From: Gammaproteobacteria bacterium
GTDB lineage: Bacteria; Pseudomonadota; Gammaproteobacteria; SZUA-140
Direction: 5' to 3'
NCBI GenBank assembly: GCA_026994735.1
Contig: JALWQD010000171.1
Location: 1 to 6,190, forward strand
DNA: 6,190 bases
The translations under genes were made by a program, and so were the position numbers. The notes beneath the pieces are model-generated. The model was given only the letters and a program-made list of their open reading frames with translations. It was not told where the DNA came from and ran no database searches. Below are positions 1 to 5,150 of this stretch, one piece after another (position 1 is the first letter of the stretch; each line of letters begins with the position of its first letter).

Positions 1-810
1 GGCAAGAGGATTATGCAACGACCCTGGCAGCGCAAACAGTTCTCGCCCTTGCTCAGCCGCATATGCCGCCGTCAGCAAGGAACCACTACGGAGCGTTGCC
101 TCAACAACCAAAACGCCCAGACTGAGGCCACTAATAACACGATTCCGGCGCGGAAAATTTTCTCGCCGCGGTAATGTCATCAAGGGAAATTCCGACACCA
201 GCGCCCCCTGTTCGGCAATCGCCGCCGCCAAACGCTTATGGCGACGCGGATAAATCTGTTTCAAACCACTGCCCAAAACAGCAACGGTCTTGCCACCGGC
301 CGCTAACGCCCCCCGGTGGGCTGCTGAATCGATACCGAGAGCAAGACCACTGGTAACGAGCAAGCCGCTGGCCTGTAACTGACCGGCAAAAGCCGCTGCC
401 AGAGCCAGGCCATCGGGGCTTGGATTGCGACTGCCGACAACAGCCATCTGGGCTGCCTGCAAGCTCTCCAGATCCCCCTTGATATAGAGTACAGGCGGTG
501 CGGCAGGAATTGCCGCCAAAAGCTGCGGATAACGCGGATCACTGAGCGTCAGACAATATTGGTACCCCGCAAGTGCCCATTCCAATTCTCCAGAAATCGC
601 AGCCACCACGGGCTGACGGCGCAACGCCAGCAGTGTCGATGACCGTAAACCCGGGCAAGCACACAAAGACTCGTCACTGGCAGCAAAAACTTGCCGTGGA
701 GAGCCAAACAGCTGCAGGAGACGGTGAAAGGTCACCGCACCAATACCCGACACCCGCGCCAAAGCCAGCCAGCTCGCCAATTCATCATCCAACAAGTCTT
801 TCCCGGCCAT
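1..810 (-). CDS. dprA: DNA-processing protein DprA, N-terminal 270 residues (C-terminus off the window)
   Basis: DprA binds incoming single-stranded DNA in the cytoplasm and loads RecA during natural transformation; it is also widely kept in non-competent bacteria. The frame is open from the ATG at 810 to the window edge with no stop or frameshift. Residues 1-70 form a helical N-terminal region with an HhH-like VSGIGAVTFHRLL stretch. The Rossmann-like core follows: VVGSRNP at 124-130, SGLALGIDSAAHRGAL at 154-169, VLGSGL at 178-183, IYP at 186-188, the family hallmark FPRRNRVISGLS at 219-230, VVEATLRSGSLLTAA at 235-249 and FALPGS near 259-264. The C-terminal part of the family, usually a winged-helix domain, would lie outside. 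The start is fixed by AAGGAGG (minus strand, 824-818) seven bases upstream. It is transcribed away from ppa. An in-frame ATG at 927 is rejected because it has no ribosome site. Confidence 0.96.
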   Translation of the reverse strand, partial: MAGKDLLDDELASWLALARVSGIGAVTFHRLLQLFGSPRQVFAASDESLCACPGLRSSTLLALRRQPVVAAISGELEWALAGYQYCLTLSDPRYPQLLAAIPAAPPVLYIKGDLESLQAAQMAVVGSRNPSPDGLALAAAFAGQLQASGLLVTSGLALGIDSAAHRGALAAGGKTVAVLGSGLKQIYPRRHKRLAAAIAEQGALVSEFPLMTLPRRENFPRRNRVISGLSLGVLVVEATLRSGSLLTAAYAAEQGRELFALPGSLHNPLA

Positions 811-1278
811 CCTTGGCCCTCCTTCTTTACAGCGAACAAAACAAATACTCAGCGGACAAGCATAGATAATCGCTACCATGACAACAAGCATTCCGGAGAA
901 GAACAAAGCAGGGTGAGAATTATCCATTGAACAGGTATACTTGCCACAGGTTCATAAAATTTTGGCAGGCATAGCAACCAGCTACCCCGACAGCAGAAAA
1001 CTTGTTCAACAGTTTCAGCCAAGAGTGCCGGACATCCAGGCAGATACCAATATGTGCGCTTTGCTGATCACCAGCAACAACCGAACATCTCCAGTCGCCA
1101 CTGGAAAGCATGGCTATGGCGGACAAGATCATGTTTCTGCTCTCTTGACCTTAAATGATGCAATTGCAAGCGTTAACACCAGGGGTGCAAGGGTCATCAG
1201 CAATGCTGCTCCGCGAGGATATTCATGGGCCTGTTCTTCCTCAATTCAATAACCAAACAGCGCAAGGAGTCAGTTGCC
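811..1278. other. 468-base divergent intergenic region between dprA and ppa
   Basis: I find no convincing gene here. The left end holds the dprA ribosome site (824-818) and its candidate promoter (947-919). The right end holds the ppa ribosome site AAGGAG at 1264-1269. Between them are two close small hairpins: TTGCTG/CAGCAA (1061-1066 with 1072-1077, 5-base loop) and TCCAGT/ACTGGA (1090-1095 with 1100-1105, CGCC loop). A TTGACC at 1145-1150 resembles a -35 box for ppa, but no good -10 lies at the right distance. Short open frames at 941-1252 (plus, TTG start) and 920-1132 (minus) match no family I recognise and lack good ribosome sites. The length leaves room for a small RNA or a decayed gene, but nothing shows either directly. 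Confidence 0.5.
919..947 (-). promoter_or_regulatory. Candidate sigma-70 promoter for dprA
   Basis: On the minus strand GTGGCA (947-942, 4 of 6 matches to TTGACA) is separated by 17 bases from GATAAT (924-919, 5 of 6 matches to TATAAT). Transcription would start near 912, giving a leader of about 100 bases before the dprA ATG at 810. The -10 box is next to the alternative ATG at 927, so that start would not be inside this transcript. The call rests on consensus matching by eye only. Confidence 0.35.
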
Positions 1279-1827
1279 ATGAAGCTTGACAAGGTCACGG
1301 CGGGAGACAAGACCCCCGAGATAATCAACGTCATCATCGAAATCCCAGCCCACAGCGATCCCGTCAAATACGAGGTCGACAAGACCACTGGGGCAATGTT
1401 TGTCGACCGTTTCATGTCGACAGCGATGTACTACCCGTTCAACTATGGCTACATCCCTCACACTCTCTCAGAAGATGGTGACCCGTCAGACGTGATGGTC
1501 ATTGCCCCGGTACCGTTGATTAGCGGTTCGGTCATTGCCTGCCGCCCAATCGGGATGCTCGGCATGACTGATGAGGCCGGCAATGATGCCAAGATTCTCG
1601 CCGTACCCGTACCTAAATTGACGACGATGTACGCAGATATACAAGGCACGGATGACATGCCCCAGGCAATCCTTGACCAGATCAGCCACTTTTTCGAGCA
1701 CTACAAGGATCTCGAAAAAGGTAAATGGGTCAAAATTACCGGCTGGACAGACAAACAAGCCGCCTACGAAGAAATCAAAGGCGCTATGGCCCGCTATAAC
1801 GACACGCGCGAGAAACCCAATTTTTAA
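1279..1827 (+). CDS. ppa: Family I inorganic pyrophosphatase
   Basis: This cytoplasmic, Mg-dependent enzyme hydrolyses pyrophosphate to two phosphates and so pulls nucleic acid, protein and other activation reactions forward. The product is 182 residues, close to the 176 of the E. coli enzyme, and aligns along its whole length. Catalytic and metal-binding positions of E. coli Ppa appear at +1 offset: E21, K30, E32, R44, Y52, Y56, D66, D68, D71, D98, D103, K105, Y142 and K143. The tail HFFEHYKDLEKGKWVKI (137-153) is characteristic of the gammaproteobacterial type. The metal motif reads DGDPSDV (66-72), with Ser where the family signature expects a hydrophobic residue. The start at 1279 is chosen for AAGGAG nine bases upstream and for family length; an in-frame ATG 18 codons earlier adds residues with no counterpart. 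It may share a transcript with the CDF gene downstream. Confidence 0.97.
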   Translation: MKLDKVTAGDKTPEIINVIIEIPAHSDPVKYEVDKTTGAMFVDRFMSTAMYYPFNYGYIPHTLSEDGDPSDVMVIAPVPLISGSVIACRPIGMLGMTDEAGNDAKILAVPVPKLTTMYADIQGTDDMPQAILDQISHFFEHYKDLEKGKWVKITGWTDKQAAYEEIKGAMARYNDTREKPNF

Positions 1828-1844
1828 CCATGCAACGAACCCGA

Positions 1845-1880
1845 CGGAGCAGCGATACTGGCAACAGCATCGTTGCTCCG
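1845..1880 (+). repeat. 12-bp-stem hairpin between ppa and the CDF gene
   Basis: Bases 1845-1856 pair with 1869-1880 as a 12-bp stem (CGGAGCAGCGAT against ATCGTTGCTCCG) with one G-U pair and a 12-base loop. It begins 17 bases after the ppa stop and ends 16 bases before the CDF start codon. No run of T follows, so it is not a standard intrinsic terminator. It could stabilise the ppa message, dampen read-through into the exporter gene, or affect access to its poor ribosome site. Confidence 0.6.
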
Positions 1881-1896
1881 CCAGGCACTTGTCACT

Positions 1897-2826
1897 ATGA
1901 GTAGCGAAGCACACCAACACTGTCATGGCCATGGCCATGATGACAAGGGTCTACGCTGGGGCTTTGTCCTCATTGCCGGCTTTGCCTTTGTTGAACTCTT
2001 CGGTGGTCTCTGGGCCGATTCACTGGCTTTGCTTAGCGATGCCAGCCACATGTTCTCCGATGCCATTGCCCTTGGTTTAGCCGCTCTCGCCAGCCGTGCC
2101 GCCAAGCGCCCGCCGTCGGCGCGACATTCCTGCGGCCTGGCCCGGACGGAAGTCCTCGCCGCACTCTTTAACAGTGCCTTGATGCTGATCATTATTGTCA
2201 GTATTGCCTGGCATGCCATAGAGAGAATGCTCTCGCCCTCCCAGGTCGTCGATGGCGGAGCTGTTTCGGTCATCGCCTTCATCGGGTTATTGATCAACAT
2301 CCTTGTCGCCTGGCTATTACATGGCGGTATCCAGACACTCAACACCCGCGCAGCCATGCTCCACGTCCTCTCCGACCTGCTCGGCTCGGTTGCCGCACTT
2401 GCCGCCGGTCTGACGATTTATCTTACCGGCTGGATGATGATTGACCCCATATTGTCTCTGTTCATTTGCCTTCTGATTCTTGCCTCAAGCCTGCGTCTTC
2501 TAAACGAGGTGCTACAGGTGATCCTCGAAGGTGTTCCTGCCGACATCGACCTGCCTGCCGTTGGTCACAGCCTAGCCGCCATTGACGGTGTTGACTCGGT
2601 TCATGACCTGCATATCTGGACGCTGTCATCCGGACGTCCGGTACTAACCGCCCATATCGTCGTCACGACACATGCAGAATGGGCGGCTCTACTGCCACAG
2701 TTACGCCAGCACCTGCAAGCAAACTACAACATTGATCACATCACCCTGCAGCCAGAAACCCGGCAGCAAATTGCCCAGGAATCACCACTTGTCTGGCACC
2801 AGCAAGCAACGCCCCCAGCCTCTTGA
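1897..2826 (+). CDS. Cation diffusion facilitator (CDF) family metal exporter, CzcD/ZitB-like
   Basis: An inner-membrane antiporter that expels divalent metal, most likely zinc, in exchange for protons. The product has 309 residues (E. coli ZitB about 313). A short His-rich N-terminus (H6, H8, H10, H12, H14) precedes six predicted membrane helices at roughly 22-42, 44-66, 84-106, 122-142, 155-176 and 182-202. The transport site is of the zinc type with HxxxD in both helices: H51/D55 in TM2 and H156/D160 in TM5 (HVLSDLLGS). The cytoplasmic C-terminal domain starts near 205 and carries VHDLHIW at 235-241, typical of the subfamily. The ATG at 1897 is preferred to a TTG eight codons upstream because that TTG lies inside the hairpin stem and the extra residues match nothing. 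The ribosome site is weak (CCAGG, 1881-1885). Cd, Co or Ni specificity cannot be excluded from sequence. Confidence 0.94.
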   Translation: MSSEAHQHCHGHGHDDKGLRWGFVLIAGFAFVELFGGLWADSLALLSDASHMFSDAIALGLAALASRAAKRPPSARHSCGLARTEVLAALFNSALMLIIIVSIAWHAIERMLSPSQVVDGGAVSVIAFIGLLINILVAWLLHGGIQTLNTRAAMLHVLSDLLGSVAALAAGLTIYLTGWMMIDPILSLFICLLILASSLRLLNEVLQVILEGVPADIDLPAVGHSLAAIDGVDSVHDLHIWTLSSGRPVLTAHIVVTTHAEWAALLPQLRQHLQANYNIDHITLQPETRQQIAQESPLVWHQQATPPAS

Positions 2827-2831
2827 ACGGT

Positions 2832-2885
2832 GCAGATAGCAGATAATCCAGGGCCTTTCCAAGGCTCATTTAAGGCAGATTATCT
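2832..2885. repeat. Inverted repeat with inner hairpin and tandem GCAGATA copies downstream of the CDF gene
   Basis: Two back-to-back copies of GCAGATA (2832-2845) run into AGATAATC (2841-2848), which is the exact inverse of GATTATCT at 2878-2885. Between these arms sits a tight hairpin, GGGCCTT (2851-2857) with AAGGCTC (2861-2867), 7 bp including one G-T pair and a 3-base loop. The structure starts six bases after the CDF stop codon. It may act as a 3' end or processing structure, but no T tract follows, so an intrinsic terminator is uncertain. Confidence 0.5.
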
Positions 2886-2913
2886 TCTCATCGCCTGGGC
2901 ATACAGGTATCAT
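2885..2913 (+). promoter_or_regulatory. sqr: Candidate sigma-70 promoter for sqr
   Basis: TTCTCA (2885-2890, 4 of 6 matches to the -35 consensus) and TATCAT (2908-2913, 5 of 6 matches to TATAAT) are 17 bases apart. Transcription would start near 2920, leaving a leader of about 77 bases before the sqr ATG. The -35 box abuts the preceding inverted repeat, and the palindromic half-sites described separately cover the -10 and start region. Weak -35 with overlapping operator-like repeats would suit a regulated promoter. This is consensus matching by eye. Confidence 0.4.
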
Positions 2914-2936
2914 GTCTGTATTCTTTGCGAATACAG
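2901..2936. promoter_or_regulatory. Putative operator: cluster of ATAC/GTAT half-sites over the sqr promoter
   Basis: CTGTATTC (2916-2923) and GAATACAG (2929-2936) form a perfect 8-bp inverted repeat around TTTGC. Just upstream, ATACAG (2901-2906) is the inverse of CTGTAT (2916-2921), and ATACAGGTAT (2901-2910) is itself ATAC-N2-GTAT. Four half-sites thus fall in 36 bases spanning the candidate -10 and start point, where a repressor would block transcription. The ATTC-N5-GAAT core recalls the ATTC-N8-GAAT sites of the sulfide sensor SqrR (ArsR family), but the spacing differs. No regulator gene is in the window. Confidence 0.45.
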
Positions 2937-2996
2937 TCGGGATTACCCGCCGGACATTCTCTGCACGATCAGTCCGGGATCTACATGGAGGAAAGT

Positions 2997-4205
2997 ATGA
3001 GTCATTCTGAGCACTACCAGATTCTGATCATTGGCGGTGGCACCGGAGGCATTTCTGTTGCATCACACCTCTTCAAGGAAATCGAGGCCCCCCAGATCGC
3101 TATCCTTGAACCTGCTGAATATCATTATTACCAACCAGGCTGGACCTTTGTCGGTGCCGGCATCTTCAAAAAAGAAGAAACGGCCAGGTCGATGGCCGAT
3201 GTTATCCCGAAGAAAGTCGACTGGATTCGCGATGCTGCTGCAACTATCGATCCGGAAAAGAACATCGTCACCACCGAAGCCGGACAGACAATCGCTTACG
3301 ACTACCTTGTCGTTGCTGCGGGCATCCAGATTGACTGGGGAGCCATTCCAGGCCTGCGCGAAACCCTTGGTAAAGAAGGCGTCGTCAGTAATTACGATTA
3401 CGAAACGGCTCCCATCACCTGGGAAACCATCAAAAAATTCAAGGGCGGCACGGCCCTGTTTACCCAGCCTAAGCCTCCCTTCAAGTGCCCAGGGGCTGCC
3501 CAGAAAATCCTTTACCTGGCCGATGATGCCATGCGCAAACGTAATGTGCGCAAAAAATCCAAGCTGATCTTTTGCTCCGCTGCAGCCGGGATCTTTCCGG
3601 TCAAGCCAATTGCCAAGACACTCAACGAAGTCATCGCCCGCAAAGAACTTGATGTTCGCTATCAAACCAATCTTGTCGAATTACGCCCTGAGAACCGTGA
3701 AGCTGTCTTTGAAAAAATGGCTACCGGCGAACGTGACACCATCGCTTATGACATGATCCACGTTACCCCGCCCATGAGTGCCCCGGCCTTTATCAAGGAC
3801 AGCCCTTTGAGTGACAACGGTGGCTGGCTTGATGTCGATATGTATACATTACAGCATAAACGCTACCGAAATATCTTTGGACTCGGTGATTGCACCAATA
3901 CCCCCAACTCCAAGACAGCCGCCGCCATTCGCTCACAGACCCCGGTCGTGGTCAGCAATCTGACCATGGTCATCGAAGGCCAGGAAGGAAAAACAGCTTA
4001 TGATGGCTATGCCTCCTGCCCATTAGTCACCGGTTACGGCAAGCTCGTTCTCGCCGAATTTGATTACAACCTGAAACCGAAGGAGACATTCCCCTTCGAT
4101 CAGAGCAAAGAAAGACGCAGCATGTACTATCTGAAAAAATATGTCCTGCCACGCGTTTACTGGGATGTGCTCCTGAAGGGCGGTAATTTCGGTACCGGCG
4201 GTTAA
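2997..4205 (+). CDS. sqr: Sulfide:quinone oxidoreductase, type II (SQRDL-like)
   Basis: A membrane-associated flavoprotein that oxidizes hydrogen sulfide to sulfane sulfur (polysulfide or a persulfide on an acceptor) and passes electrons to the quinone pool. The protein has 402 residues. The N-terminal FAD-binding loop is IIGGGTGG (11-18), with acidic E38 ending the second strand. A second dinucleotide-type region follows. GLGD (295-298) and SKTAAA (305-310) are the flavin-contacting motif of the family. The two redox cysteines of type II enzymes are present, C164 in PPFKCPGA and C341 in YASCPLVTGYGK, 177 residues apart as in human SQOR (Cys201 and Cys379). The C-terminal stretch YYLKKYVLPRVYWDVLLKG resembles the amphipathic membrane-docking tail. 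The ATG at 2997 follows GGAGG by five bases; an in-frame ATG four codons upstream and a TTG at 2925 lack that. No persulfide dioxygenase or rhodanese gene is adjacent here. Confidence 0.94.
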   Translation: MSHSEHYQILIIGGGTGGISVASHLFKEIEAPQIAILEPAEYHYYQPGWTFVGAGIFKKEETARSMADVIPKKVDWIRDAAATIDPEKNIVTTEAGQTIAYDYLVVAAGIQIDWGAIPGLRETLGKEGVVSNYDYETAPITWETIKKFKGGTALFTQPKPPFKCPGAAQKILYLADDAMRKRNVRKKSKLIFCSAAAGIFPVKPIAKTLNEVIARKELDVRYQTNLVELRPENREAVFEKMATGERDTIAYDMIHVTPPMSAPAFIKDSPLSDNGGWLDVDMYTLQHKRYRNIFGLGDCTNTPNSKTAAAIRSQTPVVVSNLTMVIEGQEGKTAYDGYASCPLVTGYGKLVLAEFDYNLKPKETFPFDQSKERRSMYYLKKYVLPRVYWDVLLKGGNFGTGG

Positions 4206-4226
4206 AGGTTCTCTGCTAGTTGGCCC

Positions 4227-4260
4227 CGGCTGTCTCCCGCAACAACATCAAAGACAGCCG
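4227..4260 (+). repeat. Perfect 9-bp inverted repeat between sqr and tpm
   Basis: CGGCTGTCT (4227-4235) and AGACAGCCG (4252-4260) are exact inverses with a 16-base spacer. It lies 21 bases after the sqr stop. No T run follows directly, so it may be a weak or factor-dependent 3' end, a processing hairpin, or a binding site ahead of tpm. No good promoter is seen between it and tpm, which favours at least some read-through from sqr. Confidence 0.55.
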
Positions 4261-4319
4261 TGTCAGCCTGACCGGTTTACTTTCTTGCACACTCGCTTCT
4301 CAGACGATGAGTACTGATC

Positions 4320-4976
4320 ATGGATAATGCCTTCTGGCAGGCACGCTGGACACGCGCTGAAATCGGTTTTCACCAGGCCACCATCAACCCCTACCTGCAA
4401 CGACATTGGTCATCCCTGAAGAATGATCGGGAATGTCCGCGCATACTCGTCCCTTGCTGCGGTAAAAGTATGGATATCAGCTGGCTGGCAGAACAGGGAG
4501 CAGAGGTTATTGGCATCGAACTAAGCCATCTTGCCGTTGCCTCCTACTTTGCCGAGTCAGGCCAAGTAGCCGAAGTCGAGCATTACTTCAGTTACGACCT
4601 TTGGCAAGCAGACAATATCAACATTTTTTGTGGCGACCTTTTCACGCTCAGTGCAGAAAATATCGGTCCAATTGATGCCGTCTTCGACCGCGGTGCCCTG
4701 ATTGCGATGCCTGAAGGAATGCGCACACAATACTGTCAAGCCATCCGTCAACTGACAGCTGCCCCGGCAATACGCACACTGCTTATCACCCTCGATTATC
4801 CCGCCGGAGAAATGGACGGGCCGCCGTTTTCAGTGACTGAAGACGAAGTCAGGCAGCGCTACAGCCTTGCTAACGTCAATTGCCTGGAACGCCAGGAAAT
4901 CCTCGATAACGAGAATTTTTTCCGCGACAAAGGCCTCAGCCGACTGACGGAAAGTGCCTACCTGATCAGGCCGTAA
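4320..4976 (+). CDS. tpm: Thiopurine S-methyltransferase family protein (TPMT)
   Basis: A cytoplasmic S-adenosylmethionine-dependent methyltransferase. Bacterial members methylate thiols and are linked to selenium and tellurium methylation and tellurite resistance; the true substrate here is unknown. The length of 218 residues is that of the well-studied Pseudomonas enzyme. Signature parts in order: FWQARWTRAEIGFHQ (5-19), including the SAM-contacting W10; NPYL (23-26); motif I VPCCGKSMDISWLAEQG (44-60) with acidic E67 in GIELS; CGDLF (104-108); VFDRGALIAMP (121-131), matching the DRGAL motif of TPMT; and DYPAGEMDGPPFSV near 160-175. The usual VPLCGKS is VPCCGKS here, giving adjacent C46 and C47. 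The ribosome site before the ATG at 4320 is poor; no alternative start is better and the N-terminus aligns. It follows sqr by 114 bases and converges with the DsbA-like gene. Confidence 0.93.
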   Translation: MDNAFWQARWTRAEIGFHQATINPYLQRHWSSLKNDRECPRILVPCCGKSMDISWLAEQGAEVIGIELSHLAVASYFAESGQVAEVEHYFSYDLWQADNINIFCGDLFTLSAENIGPIDAVFDRGALIAMPEGMRTQYCQAIRQLTAAPAIRTLLITLDYPAGEMDGPPFSVTEDEVRQRYSLANVNCLERQEILDNENFFRDKGLSRLTESAYLIRP

Positions 4977-5116
4977 ACCCTTGTTTTCAGGCGTGTCAAC
5001 AACGAGCCAGCCAAATCAAACGCAAGAACGGCGAACAGACCCTAGCAGGCGACTGTCAGAGCGGTGCTTGCTGCGAATAAGCCGGGGCTTGCTAAAAGGC
5101 ACTTCGGCAAAGGGCA

Positions 5117-5137
5117 GAAAAAACGCCGACGACGGCA
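5117..5137 (-). terminator. Candidate intrinsic terminator after the DsbA-like gene
   Basis: On the minus strand GCCG-TCGT-CGGC (5136-5125) is followed after one base by six T (5123-5118), about 14 bases past the stop codon. The stem is only 4 bp plus a wobble, so it would be weak, but the T run and the position fit. For the facing tpm gene I see no comparable structure in 4977-5116. Confidence 0.4.
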
Positions 5138-5150
5138 ACTCGTCTCGCGA

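Noticed and set aside
303..869. Short open frames on both strands within dprA
   Set aside because: They overlap the continuous DprA frame, whose motifs run without break from 810 to the window edge.
931..938. ACAGGTAT shared by the dprA promoter region (931-938) and the sqr promoter region (2903-2910)
   Set aside because: An eight-base match in two short regions is weak evidence for a shared regulator, and the wider palindrome is not present at dprA.
920..1132. Minus-strand open frame of 70 residues upstream of dprA
   Set aside because: Only a weak AGAGAG precedes the ATG, the protein matches nothing I know, and its end overlaps the candidate dprA promoter. It cannot be fully excluded as a small gene.
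941..1252. Plus-strand open frame of 103 residues upstream of ppa
   Set aside because: It begins with TTG without a ribosome site, its product resembles no family and has no domain pattern, and it crosses the hairpins and the region just before ppa.
1225..1278. Earlier ATG for ppa
   Set aside because: It adds 18 residues absent from the family, while the ATG at 1279 has AAGGAG nine bases upstream.
1873..1896. Earlier TTG start for the CDF gene
   Set aside because: The TTG lies inside the hairpin stem, and the ATG at 1897 directly precedes the His-rich N-terminus typical of the subfamily.
1486..1938. Minus-strand 150-residue open frame across ppa and the CDF start
   Set aside because: It is antisense to two well-supported genes and has no family resemblance.
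2897..2911. Possible sigma-54 promoter ahead of sqr
   Set aside because: GG is present at 2897-2899, but no GC lies ten bases downstream in any register, so the -24/-12 pattern fails.
2925..2996. Earlier starts for sqr (TTG at 2925, ATG at 2985)
   Set aside because: The TTG is in the centre of the palindrome near the candidate start point. The ATG at 2985 overlaps the GGAGG that serves the ATG at 2997.
3063..3665. Minus-strand 200-residue open frame inside sqr
   Set aside because: It is an antisense shadow of the SQR reading frame; the SQR motifs in the plus frame are unambiguous.
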